A stretch of 39,251 nucleotides of DNA from NCBI GenBank assembly GCA_031550205.1, contig JAVBOV010000049.1, positions 1 to 39,251 of the forward strand. The letters run 5' to 3'. The stretch is from JAVBOV01 sp031550205. Lineage in GTDB: Bacteria > Pseudomonadota > Alphaproteobacteria > RF32 > CAG-239. The translations under genes and the position numbers were made by a program. The notes beneath the pieces are model-generated. The model was given only the letters and a program-made list of their open reading frames with translations. It ran no database searches and had not been told where the DNA came from. Shown piece by piece: positions 14,638 through 22,337 of this stretch (the stretch's first letter is position 1; every line of letters begins with the position of its first letter).

Positions 14638-15135
14638 ATGAATCTGGCAAAGAATTGCAAAAACACCGCAAACCCCATTGATCTGGTAGAAGGCCTTTTT
14701 GACCGCAAATCGTTTGAACTTGAACGCCGCAGCGCCAATGAAATTGCCATTGAAATCAAAGGCAAATGGAACTCCATGCTGCTTTTCTTCACTTTTGAAG
14801 AAAGCATGAAGGTTTTGCACATGTCATGTTTGATGGACATTGAAACCACCACCGAAGATTCCGCCTCCATCTTTGAGCTTTTGGCCATGACCAACGAAAC
14901 CTTGTGGATGGGTCACTTCTCTTATTGGAACGAGCAAAAAGTTCCGGTTTTCAAGCACTCCGTAATTGCCGATGAAAACGACGAAGGCTTTGCCGGCAAA
15001 CTCTCACAGATGATAGACATTGCCATCAAGGAATGTGAACGCATGTACCCGGTGTTTAATGTTGTTTTAAACAAAGGCATGGACCCCAAACGCGCCATGT
15101 ACCCCATGCTCATGGAAACCAAAGGCTCCGCCTAA
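14638..15135 (+). CDS. YbjN domain-containing protein
   Basis: 165 residues, cytoplasmic. The layout is that of the YbjN family found in most Alphaproteobacteria: an N-terminal helix (NPIDLVEGLFDRKSFELERRSANEIAIE), a beta-sheet core with KWNSMLLFFTFEE and VLHMSCLMDI, the helix FELLAMTNETLWMGHFSYW, and a C-terminal helix with DIAIKECERMYPVF. The fold resembles type III secretion chaperones and the family has been linked to stress responses. A TTTGGAGAAAAAGT ribosome binding site precedes the ATG. The upstream region carries DnaA boxes and GANTC sites. Confidence 0.85.
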   Translation: MNLAKNCKNTANPIDLVEGLFDRKSFELERRSANEIAIEIKGKWNSMLLFFTFEESMKVLHMSCLMDIETTTEDSASIFELLAMTNETLWMGHFSYWNEQKVPVFKHSVIADENDEGFAGKLSQMIDIAIKECERMYPVFNVVLNKGMDPKRAMYPMLMETKGSA

Positions 15136-15157
15136 TAAGCCAACCATCCTCCCCCCT

Positions 15158-15512
15158 TCTTCCTCTTTCCTGCCTTAGTGCAGCTTTTTAGATTTTGTTT
15201 GCTCATTCCGCGCCTCTTCAATCACCCATCCTTCCCGCTGCCATTGAAAACCCATTTAGATTTTGTTAGCGTAGTCTTGCGTCCTTCGGTTCGCAGCGGT
15301 TCTGCCGAAAGAAGAATAAAAGCATAGAAGAACGATAATAGAAGAAGGCAGAACTTTAGCGGAGAAAGCAAGGCGGAGCTTACAAAGTCTTAATGGGTTT
15401 TCTCTGGCAGAAGCCTTTGGTTACTTTGGGCTCCAAAGTAACAAAATCCCATGCAGGTAAAAGACTACAAGAAAAATAAGGATGAGATTGCCGCGCTCCG
15501 CTCGCAATGACG
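15158..15512. repeat. Large dispersed repeat, copy II
   Basis: About 355 bp, alike to copy I at 10156-10425 but with an extra segment. The left arm TGCCATTGAAAACCCATTTAG...TTTTGTTAGCG pairs with the right arm CTTACAAAGTCTTAATGGGTTTT...GGCAG, so the element is a long imperfect inverted repeat. The hairpin GTTACTTTG-GGCTC-CAAAGTAAC and the end GGATGAGATTGCCGC are kept, and CGCTCCGCTCGCAATGACG follows. No protein-coding frame seen in 15136-15556. Confidence 0.85.
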
Positions 15513-15520
15513 TTTACATA

Positions 15521-15556
15521 AAAAAAAAGCCCCTTCCAAAAAGAAGGAGCTTTTCA
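15521..15556 (-). terminator. Rho-independent terminator for the leftward gene
   Basis: Read on the minus strand, AAAAGCTCCTTC, a short A/T loop, and GAAGGGGCTTTTTTTT form a stem and T-run directly after the stop of the hypothetical gene at 15557. Confidence 0.85.
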
Positions 15557-16021
15557 CTATAATGCAAGTTTTCTTGCATTCTTAGGTAACCTTTCAACAC
15601 CACTGAAATCATACCCTCTGATTGCGCAAATTTTCAAAGCCTCATCAGATAAACCGAAACACTTGTAGTATTGCTTAACGAGATATTCTCGGCATCTTTT
15701 AACCAACATAATTTCGGCATCTTTGATAAACTTGAACGTGGCAAGCACAGCATACAAAAAACGATCTTTTGTTTTTTTAACAATCCGGCAATGCAGACTC
15801 TTAATAAACCCTTTGTGAGAACAAAGTTCAAGAGCCACGCCGATGTTTTCTTCATCAACAATCATCTTTTGCACTTTGTAACCAAAACCGCCGGTTTTGT
15901 TCAAGTACTTTTTAATTTTGCTAAAGTTTCCGGAGCGATAAAGATTAAGTTCTTCCTCATCTCTCGGACTAATGCGATTAGAACCAAGTTCCGATCGTGG
16001 TGCAGATTTTTTCTTACCCAT
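15557..16021 (-). CDS. Hypothetical basic protein
   Basis: 154 residues, lysine/arginine-rich, no signal peptide or membrane segment. No family recognised. An N-terminal disordered basic tail (MGKKKSAPRSELGSNR) leads to helices: RDEEELNLYRSGNFSKIKKYL, then a stretch with repeated F-I-K motifs (KGFIKSLHCRIVKK, ATFKFIKDAEIML) and KQYYKCFGLSDEALKICAIRG. The SGNFSKIKKYLNKTG and GLSDEALKICAIRG parts look like helical-repeat (ankyrin- or HEAT-like) units, which is a weak guess. It has its own terminator and lies between a repeat element and mltG. Confidence 0.6.
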   Translation of the reverse strand: MGKKKSAPRSELGSNRISPRDEEELNLYRSGNFSKIKKYLNKTGGFGYKVQKMIVDEENIGVALELCSHKGFIKSLHCRIVKKTKDRFLYAVLATFKFIKDAEIMLVKRCREYLVKQYYKCFGLSDEALKICAIRGYDFSGVERLPKNARKLAL

Positions 16022-16078
16022 AATTTTTTAGTTTGGTTAATAATAAAGTGATAAAAATTTTGTTATAAACATATTCTA

Positions 16079-16111
16079 AAATCTAAAATCAAAAATCTAA
16101 AATCAAAAATT
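16079..16111. repeat. AAAATC short-unit repeat tract
   Basis: The strand reads AATCTAAAATCAAAAATC in repeated seven-to-eight-base units, starting right beyond the mltG stop codon. Related tracts lie at 14324-14349, at 17099-17159 and at 27364-27392. Confidence 0.7.
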
Positions 16112-17082
16112 TACTTATCCCCTTGTCTTATTGTTTTAACCCAGTTATTCACATGCCCGCTGTGTTCTTTATAAGTGCGTGAAAAATTATGCCCGCCCTT
16201 TCCGTCCGCCACAAAATATAAATAATCTGAAAATTCCGGATAAATCGCCGCCATCAAAGATTCTTTAGACGGATTGCAAATCGGCGCCGGCGGCAGCCCT
16301 GCATATTTATAGGTATTATACGGGCTGTCAATTGCCAAATCAGCCTTTTTCAAAGAACGCCCCAAATCGCCCTCACCTTGGGTCAGCGCATAAATCACCG
16401 TCGGGTCGGTTTGCAGCCTCATGCCTTTTTCCAATCGGTTCACAAAAACCGATGCCACGGTGCGGCGCTCTGAGGCAATAGCCGTTTCTTTTTCAATAAT
16501 CGAAGCCAAAATCACCATTTCTCTTTTGCTCGAAATCGGCAAATTTTCTTCTCTTTTTTCCCAAACCTCATCAACCGCCTTGCTCATGGCATCAACGGCC
16601 TGACGGACAATCTCATTGCGCTCGGTGTTCAATTCAAAGCTGTATGTCTCCGGCAGCATTTCGCCTTCGCCAACAGTCAAAGTAACCTCTCCGCTTAAAT
16701 CCGGATTAGCCTTAATCATCTCCAGCATCTGTTTGGTGGTTTTGCCTTCCGGCAGCGTCAACTTATGATAATAAACCTCGCCCCTGGCCATTTTTTCCAA
16801 AGCGCCAAGCATCGAAATTTTAGGATTAAACTGATATTCTCCGGCTCTCAAACGCTTGTCAATGCCTTTAATGCGCCCGAATATCATAAAAATTCTGGGG
16901 TGAGAAATAACGCCGGCAGCTTCAAGATTATACGCCGCTTGGCGCAAGCTCGCGCCTTTGGGAATCACCGCATAAACGATTTCCTGCAAAGGCCCCGGCT
17001 CAGTCGTCATTTTTTTAAACTGCACCGCCGCCAGGCAAAATATAATAACTCCGAGAAGTAGTCCGATTTTAATTTTCTTCAT
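16111..17082 (-). CDS. mltG: Endolytic murein transglycosylase MltG
   Basis: 323 residues. MltG cleaves nascent peptidoglycan in the inner membrane and is thought to end glycan strand growth. A single membrane anchor (about 5-22) precedes a LysM-like region (IPKGASLRQAAYNLEAAGVI, about 40-60) and the YceG catalytic domain. Glu197 in ILASIIEKETA matches the catalytic glutamate; ERRTVASVFVNRL and MRLQTDPTVIYAL follow, and the SPYNTYKYAGLPPAPICNP block closes the active site. Length and domains are normal. It sits downstream of fabF on the same strand, an order common in Alphaproteobacteria (acpP-fabF-mltG). Confidence 0.96.
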   Translation of the reverse strand: MKKIKIGLLLGVIIFCLAAVQFKKMTTEPGPLQEIVYAVIPKGASLRQAAYNLEAAGVISHPRIFMIFGRIKGIDKRLRAGEYQFNPKISMLGALEKMARGEVYYHKLTLPEGKTTKQMLEMIKANPDLSGEVTLTVGEGEMLPETYSFELNTERNEIVRQAVDAMSKAVDEVWEKREENLPISSKREMVILASIIEKETAIASERRTVASVFVNRLEKGMRLQTDPTVIYALTQGEGDLGRSLKKADLAIDSPYNTYKYAGLPPAPICNPSKESLMAAIYPEFSDYLYFVADGKGGHNFSRTYKEHSGHVNNWVKTIRQGDK

Positions 17083-17098
17083 TCCCTACCCCGATAAT

Positions 17099-17159
17099 AT
17101 TTTGGATTTTTGATTAGTTATGAATACAAAAAAATATTCCGCAATCAAAAATCCAAAAT
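17099..17159. repeat. 17-bp perfect inverted repeat between fabF and mltG
   Basis: ATTTTGGATTTTTGATT and AATCAAAAATCCAAAAT are perfect inverted copies separated by 27 bases. They are built from the same AAAATC units seen at 16079 and 27364. The hairpin sits between the fabF stop and the mltG start and may influence the transcript. Confidence 0.75.
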
Positions 17160-17164
17160 TTCTT

Positions 17165-18427
17165 CTAGTACTTCTTAAATATCAAGCTTGAATTTGTTCC
17201 GCCGAAGCCAAAAGAGTTCGACATCGCTGCCTTAATTTCTCTCTTTTTTGCCTTCAACGGCACAAAATCCATGTCGGCAATTTCATCTTCAACATTTTCC
17301 AAATTAAGCGTCGGCGGGCAAACTTGGTCTCTCAATGCCAAAATTGAAAAGATTGCTTCCACCGCACCGGCTGCACCCAAAAGATGACCGACTGCAGACT
17401 TGGTTGAAGAAACCGAAACCTTGGTAGCATTTTCGCCAAACAAACGGCGCACCGCCTGCGCTTCCATAACATCGCCGGCCGGAGTAGATGTGCCGTGCGC
17501 ATTAATATAGCCGATATCTGCAACCTCAACACCGTGTTCCTTAGCGTGTCCGGCCGCCATTTTCATTGCACGGAAAGCGCCGTCGCCGTCCGGAGATGTG
17601 ATGTGGTAAGCGTCTCCGCTCATGCCATATCCGACCAGCTCGGCATAAATTTTGGCTCCGCGCTTCTTGGCATGCTCAAGCTCTTCCAAAACCACTGCGC
17701 CTGATCCTTCACCCATCACAAAGCCTGCGCGGTTTTTATCCCACGGGCGGCTGGCGCTTGAAGGAGCATCATTAAAATCGGCCGTAACCGCTCTCATTCT
17801 GGCAAAACCGGCCAAACCCAAAACATTAACTGCAGATTCTGCACCGCCGGCAACCATCACATCGGCATCGTTTCTGGCAATAATGCTGGCTGCATCGCCG
17901 ATTGCGTGAGTTCCGGTGGAACAAGCCGTAACACATGAATGATTCGGACCCTTGTAGCCAAACATAATTGAAAGATTGCCTGAAATCAGATTAATCAAAC
18001 AAGAAGGAATAAAGAAAGGAGATATCTTCTTCAAACCGCTTTCATTAAAAAGCACAGAGTTCTCATAAATGGTGCTTAATCCGCCGATTCCCGAACCCAT
18101 CATCACGCCTGAGCGATATTTGTCCTCTTCCATTTCTGGCTTCCATCCGGAATCCTCAACCGCATCCATGCCTGCCGCCAAACCGTAAAGAATAAACTTA
18201 TCGTGTTTTTTCTGGTCTTTAACCGGCAAAACCGTATCCGGGTCAAACTGTCCGGGCTCTTTTCCCCACGGCACCTGTCCGGCAATTCTCACCGGAATAT
18301 CTTTCAAATCCACGCCTTCAATGTTTTTAATTGCAGATTTAGATTCCAAAATCTGCTTCCAGTTAAACTCAACGCCTCTTCCGAAAGGAGAAACAATACC
18401 CAAACCGGTTACAACAACTCTTCTCAT
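17165..18427 (-). CDS. fabF: 3-oxoacyl-[acyl-carrier-protein] synthase II
   Basis: 420 residues from the ATG at 18427, which follows AGAGG by six bases; a longer frame to 18460 lacks such a site and would add 11 residues the family does not have. FabF condenses malonyl-ACP with acyl-ACP in fatty acid elongation. The start MRRVVVTGLGIVSPFG, Cys169 in VTACSTGTHAIG, and the two active-site histidines in NAHGTSTPAGD and SAVGHLLGAAGAVE are present, and the end FGFGGTNSSLIFKKY is typical. It follows acpP on the same strand, as in many Proteobacteria. Confidence 0.97.
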   Translation of the reverse strand: MRRVVVTGLGIVSPFGRGVEFNWKQILESKSAIKNIEGVDLKDIPVRIAGQVPWGKEPGQFDPDTVLPVKDQKKHDKFILYGLAAGMDAVEDSGWKPEMEEDKYRSGVMMGSGIGGLSTIYENSVLFNESGLKKISPFFIPSCLINLISGNLSIMFGYKGPNHSCVTACSTGTHAIGDAASIIARNDADVMVAGGAESAVNVLGLAGFARMRAVTADFNDAPSSASRPWDKNRAGFVMGEGSGAVVLEELEHAKKRGAKIYAELVGYGMSGDAYHITSPDGDGAFRAMKMAAGHAKEHGVEVADIGYINAHGTSTPAGDVMEAQAVRRLFGENATKVSVSSTKSAVGHLLGAAGAVEAIFSILALRDQVCPPTLNLENVEDEIADMDFVPLKAKKREIKAAMSNSFGFGGTNSSLIFKKY

Positions 18428-18466
18428 CGACAACCTCTTTAATTTTTTATCAAATCTCAAAAATGC

Positions 18467-18501
18467 TTAGAACCCGCTGTAAACAAACAAGCGAGTTCTA
18501 A
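18467..18501 (-). terminator. Hairpin between acpP and fabF, possible attenuator
   Basis: On the minus strand TTAGAACTCGCT pairs with AGCGGGTTCTAA across a ten-base loop, and GCATTTTT follows. It could stop part of the acpP transcripts and so keep carrier protein in excess over FabF. Confidence 0.6.
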
Positions 18502-18528
18502 CATTTTTTCTAACTAAAGATATAAACC

Positions 18529-18762
18529 TTACGCATTCTTAGCAAGATAATCAATAGCATCTTTAACAGTAAGAATTTTTTCAGCGGCATCATCCGGAAT
18601 TTCGCAACCGAATTCTTCTTCAAAAGCCATAACCAATTCTACTGTGTCTAAGCTGTCTGCGCCTAAATCGTCAATAAAACTTGCATTTTCTGTTACTTTA
18701 GCTTCTTCAACACCAAGGTGCTCTGCAACAATTTTCTTAACGCGATTAGCTGTATCAGTCAT
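18529..18762 (-). CDS. acpP: Acyl carrier protein
   Basis: 77 residues from the ATG at 18762, which follows TTGAGG; the frame extends five residues further upstream but without reason. Small acidic four-helix protein carrying fatty acid intermediates. Ser37 in GADSLDTVELVMAFEEEF is the phosphopantetheine attachment site, and DDAAEKILTVKDAIDYL is the typical end. It precedes fabF and the two are separated by a possible attenuator. Confidence 0.98.
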   Translation of the reverse strand: MTDTANRVKKIVAEHLGVEEAKVTENASFIDDLGADSLDTVELVMAFEEEFGCEIPDDAAEKILTVKDAIDYLAKNA

Positions 18763-18936
18763 TATACTTAACCTCAAAAGTTATTAAAACAATTTATCGG
18801 ATTTTTTCATCCGTGAGAAACTTGTTAGCACAAAAACATCACCTTTGACAAGCATTATTTTGTTAATTTAGGCTAAGTGTTTGTTTTATATATTTTTTAC
18901 ACCGGCAATATCGTGGATAAAATCTGCCTCCCGCTC

Positions 18937-18965
18937 TTGACTTTCTCCGTTAAAGCTCATATTTA
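18937..18965 (+). promoter_or_regulatory. Sigma70-like promoter
   Basis: TTGACT at 18937-18942 and TATTTA at 18960-18965 are separated by 17 bases. The predicted start is about 20 bases before the ribosome binding site of the gene at 18995. Confidence 0.5.
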
Positions 18966-18994
18966 TATATGAAGCAGAAAGAGGAGACAAAACC

Positions 18995-19264
18995 ATGAGA
19001 AAAACGCTTTACATACTTTTAGCCGTTATCATCATTTTAGCTATCGTGCTTTTAGCCAGAAACCATGACCAGCCGCAAAGAACTCTGGATATCGACACGC
19101 TCACCACTGTTGAGCAGAACGCCGACGGCAGCCTTGCAATTGAAGGCAATTCAACCGGCATAATTTCTGACCAATATGGCAGCTCGGAAGAAGACGCCGA
19201 AGAGGTGATTGAAGAAAATCCCGATGAAACCGCCGGCGATATGGAAACCATTATAAAAGAATAA
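18995..19264 (+). CDS. Small membrane-anchored acidic protein, unknown
   Basis: 89 residues. An N-terminal membrane helix (about 5-21, LYILLAVIIILAIVLLA) is followed by a polar domain that becomes strongly acidic at the end (SSEEDAEEVIEENPDETAGDMETIIKE). No family was recognised. The GAGGAG ribosome binding site is good and a promoter lies just upstream. It begins the row ldh-mtaB-ftsY-DUF523 with five bases to ldh. The topology with a single basic residue pair at the front suggests the acidic tail is periplasmic. Confidence 0.7.
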   Translation: MRKTLYILLAVIIILAIVLLARNHDQPQRTLDIDTLTTVEQNADGSLAIEGNSTGIISDQYGSSEEDAEEVIEENPDETAGDMETIIKE

Positions 19265-19269
19265 AAAAC

Positions 19270-20352
19270 ATGAAAATAGGAATCATCGGCACCGGTTTTG
19301 TCGGCTCTGCCGCCGCGTTCTCTCTAATCATTCGCGGCGTGGCTGAAAAAGTTGTCTTAATTGACAGAGATAAAAAAAAGGCTGAGGCTGAAGCTGAAGA
19401 CATCGCCCACGCCTCGGCTTTTGCGGCAGCAAGCAAAATAGTCGCCGGAGATTATAAAGACCTGGAAGGTGCCGGAATTGTCGTCATCACCGCCGGAGCC
19501 AGCCAAAAAGGCCTAAAAAACCGCTTCGATTCCTTGGAACTGACCGTAAAAATCTTCAAAGACATCATCCCCGAGGTAGTTAAATATGCCCCTGATGCGA
19601 TTCTTTTAATCGCCAGCAACCCGGTTGATGTGATGACCGCTGTTGCCTTAAAAATATCAAAATTTCCACCCTCCCGCGTCATCGGCAGCGGCACCGCCCT
19701 CGATTCTTCCCGCTTCAAAACTTTGGTCGGCTACCACTTGGGCATTTCTCCGCAGTCGGTTCACGCTTATGTTCTGGGCGAACACGGCGACAGCGAGGTC
19801 TTGGCCTGGTCCAACGCCGACGCCGGAAACTTGCAGATTGAAAAAATCGCTAAAGAGCTGAAACGCCCCATCACCGCCAAAACCAAAAAAGAAATTGATA
19901 ACAACGTCAGAAACGCCGGTTATAAAATTGTTGAAGGCAAAGGCGCCACCTATTACGGCATCGCCGCCGCCATCACCAAAATCTGCCAGGCCGTAATTTC
20001 TAACGAGCACGCGATTCTAACCATATCTTCAATGCACAAAAACATTGAAGGCGTTAAAGACGTTTGCTTATCAATGCCCACCATTGTCGGCAAAAAAGGC
20101 GTGCACAAAGTCATCACTCCGCACTTAAGCAAAAGCGAGCAAACCGCTGTTAAAAAAAGCGCCAAAACCTTAAAAGACTTCACCAAGAAGGCATTCGAGT
20201 TTCTAGGGTCTGTTTCAAAATTGAATTTTTCAGACCAAATGAAGGAAGACCCGAAGCGCAAGAGCGGAGTGTACACTTTAGTACATGAGCATCTGAGCAT
20301 CGGAAGCGACCGCGCAGTTGGGCTGAAAAAACAATTTAGAGACAGACCCTAA
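19270..20352 (+). CDS. ldh: L-lactate dehydrogenase with repeat-derived C-terminus
   Basis: 360 residues. The NAD-binding start is IGIIGTGFVGSAAAFSL. The substrate-specificity loop is AGASQKGLKNR: Gln79 at the position that is Arg in malate dehydrogenases, so lactate/pyruvate is the likely pair. Arg85, Asn117, Asp145, Arg148 and His172 (GEHGDSE) complete the active site. Normal family members end near residue 310-320; here the last 48 residues (about 313-360) are encoded by the palindromic element at 20205-20350, which also supplies the T of the stop codon. The tail follows the C-terminal helix, so activity may survive. It is followed by mtaB with a one-base overlap. It suggests fermentative metabolism. 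Confidence 0.92.
   Translation: MKIGIIGTGFVGSAAAFSLIIRGVAEKVVLIDRDKKKAEAEAEDIAHASAFAAASKIVAGDYKDLEGAGIVVITAGASQKGLKNRFDSLELTVKIFKDIIPEVVKYAPDAILLIASNPVDVMTAVALKISKFPPSRVIGSGTALDSSRFKTLVGYHLGISPQSVHAYVLGEHGDSEVLAWSNADAGNLQIEKIAKELKRPITAKTKKEIDNNVRNAGYKIVEGKGATYYGIAAAITKICQAVISNEHAILTISSMHKNIEGVKDVCLSMPTIVGKKGVHKVITPHLSKSEQTAVKKSAKTLKDFTKKAFEFLGSVSKLNFSDQMKEDPKRKSGVYTLVHEHLSIGSDRAVGLKKQFRDRP
20205..20350. repeat. Palindromic element with GTAC core, copy in ldh
   Basis: 146 bp ending in perfect nine-base inverted repeats AGGGTCTGT and ACAGACCCT. The match continues inward: CAAAATTGAATTTTTCAG on the left against CTAAATTGTTTTTTCAG as complement of the right. The centre GTGTAC-ACTTTA-GTACATGAGC is shared with 4630-4728 and 24307-24435. 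It lies in the coding sequence of ldh and encodes its C-terminal 48 residues. Confidence 0.88.
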
Positions 20353-21431
20353 TGGTTAAAGTTGTAACTTTCGGCTGTAGAATCAACGCTTATGAATCTG
20401 AGGTTTTCAGAGAAAAACTGGCTCACCTTGAAGACGCAATTGTGGTCAACACCTGCGCCATCACTGGCGAGGCCGAGCGCCAATGCATGCAGACGATTCG
20501 CAAATTAAAACGCGAAAATCCCGACGCCAAAATCATCATCACCGGCTGCGCCGCCCAAGTTGCTCCGCAAAAATTTGCGGGTATGGAAGAGGTGGACTTG
20601 GTGCTGGGCAATAAAGAAAAAACCGCCATTGAAAAATATATCAGTCAAGAAGGCCAATTTGCCGAAGACATTGCCTCTTTCAATGATTATGACCGCTTTG
20701 TAATCAAAGAATTTGACAACCGCCAAATTGCCTATGTGCAAATTCAGCAAGGCTGCAACCACAGCTGCGCTTATTGCATTGTACCCTTTGCCCGCGGCAA
20801 AAGCCGCTCCGTGCCTGAGGTTGAAATTTTTGAACAAATCCGAGAGCTCATTAAAAACGGTTATCAGGAAATCTGCCTCACCGGAGTTGACGCCTGTTCA
20901 TATAAACCTTCCTTAAGTGTTTTAATTCAAAACATTTTACAAGAAATTCCCGAGCTGAAAAAACTCCATTTTGGCTCACTCGACCCGGCGGCAATTGATG
21001 ACAAGTTCATTGAACTGACCAAAGATGAGCGAATTTTCCCATTCTTCCACCTTTCCATTCAATCCGGCGACAACCGCGTCTTAAAAGCCATGAGAAGAAG
21101 ACACACCCGAGAAAAGGTAATCGATATCTGCCGCAAGATTCGCTCGATTCGCCAAGATGTAATTTTCGGCGCCGATTTCATCTGCGGCTTCCCGACCGAA
21201 ACTGAAGAAGAATTTCAAAACACCGTCAAACTGGTAAGTGAAGCCGGTCTAAACCAGCTCCACGTCTTCCCTTACTCGATTCGCGAAGGCACCTTGGCCG
21301 CCTCCATGCCCCAAGTCCCGGTTGAAATTAGAAAAGAACGTGCTAAAGTGTTAAGAGAACACCTTCTCTGTCATCCTGAGGTTTGCGCAGCAAGCCGTGA
21401 GGATCTCGGCAATATAAAAGGAAAACTTTAA
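20352..21431 (+). CDS. mtaB: tRNA t6A37 methylthiotransferase MtaB, shortened C-terminus
   Basis: 359 residues; family members are usually above 400. MtaB adds a methylthio group to t6A37 in tRNA using two iron-sulfur clusters. The N-terminal domain has Cys9, Cys35 and Cys66 (FGCRINAYE, NTCAITGEAERQ, TGCAAQ). The radical SAM cluster is C135-x3-C139-x2-C142 in QQGCNHSCAYC. The core runs to PFSIREGTLA...ERAKVLREH and then stops matching: the last 20 residues (CHPEVCAASREDLG...) are translated from an intergenic-type repeat at 21369-21409. The TRAM RNA-binding domain expected after the core is missing. It starts at the ldh stop and abuts ftsY. Activity without TRAM is uncertain. Confidence 0.92.
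   Translation: MVKVVTFGCRINAYESEVFREKLAHLEDAIVVNTCAITGEAERQCMQTIRKLKRENPDAKIIITGCAAQVAPQKFAGMEEVDLVLGNKEKTAIEKYISQEGQFAEDIASFNDYDRFVIKEFDNRQIAYVQIQQGCNHSCAYCIVPFARGKSRSVPEVEIFEQIRELIKNGYQEICLTGVDACSYKPSLSVLIQNILQEIPELKKLHFGSLDPAAIDDKFIELTKDERIFPFFHLSIQSGDNRVLKAMRRRHTREKVIDICRKIRSIRQDVIFGADFICGFPTETEEEFQNTVKLVSEAGLNQLHVFPYSIREGTLAASMPQVPVEIRKERAKVLREHLLCHPEVCAASREDLGNIKGKL
21369..21409. repeat. Hairpin-type repeat at the mtaB 3' end
   Basis: TGTCATCCTGAGG, a middle part TTGCGCAGCAA, and GAGGATCTCGG resemble the GTCATCCT-based repeats at 4473 and 14393 that are otherwise intergenic. Here the sequence is translated as the C-terminus of MtaB. Confidence 0.6.
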
Positions 21432-22328
21432 GTGAGCTTTTTCAAAAAACTAGGCCTCGGCCTCAAAAAATCTTCCGCCCAAATCACCATTGGCATAACC
21501 GACATTTTCACCAAGAAAAAAATCGACAATGAAACCCTGGAAGAATTGGAAGAACTTTTAATCTCTTCCGACCTAGGCATTAAAGCCTCCACCCGCATCA
21601 TCGGTGAATTTAGCAAAATCAGAATTTCTGATGAACAATTTGCCCGCGAAGAACTGGCAAAACTAATTGCAAACATCTTAAAACCCTGCGAACAAAAACT
21701 TGAAATAAACCGTCACCCGCACATCATTTTAATGACCGGTGTCAACGGTGCCGGCAAAACCACCACCATCGGCAAACTCGCCGCCAAACTAAAAGCTAGC
21801 AAAAAGCAAGTTTCCTTAATCGCCGGCGACACTTTCCGCGCCGCCGCTGTAGAGCAGCTAAAAGTTTGGGGAGATAGAAACCAAATCAGAGTCTTTTACG
21901 GCCAGCCCAACTGCGACGCCGCCGGCTTGTGTTTTGACGGCATTACCGAAGCCATAAAGCAAAAAGACGACGTAGTCTTCATCGACACCGCCGGCAGACT
22001 GCAAAACAAAACCCAACTGATGGACGAGCTGAAAAAAGTGGTAAGGGTCATTAAAAAAGTAATTCCCGAAGCTCCGCACACCACCATCTTAACCCTGGAT
22101 GCCACCACCGGCCAAAACAGCATTGAACAGGTGAAAATTTTCAAAGAAATGGTCGACGTCAACGGCCTGATCATCACCAAACTCGACGGCACCTCAAAAG
22201 GGGGCGTGCTGGTCGCCATCGCCGAGGAAACCCAAACCCCCATATATTACATCGGCATCGGCGAAGGCATCGAAGACTTAGACGAATTCAAAGCCGAAGA
22301 TTTCGCTAAAAGTTTGTTGGATTTATAG
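21432..22328 (+). CDS. ftsY: Signal recognition particle receptor FtsY
   Basis: 298 residues from a GTG directly after the mtaB stop, with AAAGGA upstream. FtsY docks SRP-ribosome complexes at the inner membrane. The N domain (about 1-85) has the four-helix pattern with TLEELEELLISSDLG. The NG core follows: P-loop GVNGAGKTT (103-111), AGDTFRAAAVEQLKVW, DTAGRLQNKTQLMDEL, and TKLDGTSKGG, then the closing YIGIGEGIEDLDEF. The acidic A domain of E. coli FtsY is absent, as in most Alphaproteobacteria. Confidence 0.97.
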   Translation: MSFFKKLGLGLKKSSAQITIGITDIFTKKKIDNETLEELEELLISSDLGIKASTRIIGEFSKIRISDEQFAREELAKLIANILKPCEQKLEINRHPHIILMTGVNGAGKTTTIGKLAAKLKASKKQVSLIAGDTFRAAAVEQLKVWGDRNQIRVFYGQPNCDAAGLCFDGITEAIKQKDDVVFIDTAGRLQNKTQLMDELKKVVRVIKKVIPEAPHTTILTLDATTGQNSIEQVKIFKEMVDVNGLIITKLDGTSKGGVLVAIAEETQTPIYYIGIGEGIEDLDEFKAEDFAKSLLDL

Positions 22329-22337
22329 GAGCGGATT

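Noticed and set aside
19270..20352. Malate dehydrogenase
   Set aside because: Gln at position 79 in the specificity loop and the D-S-S-R-F and GEHGDSE context fit lactate dehydrogenase better than malate dehydrogenase.
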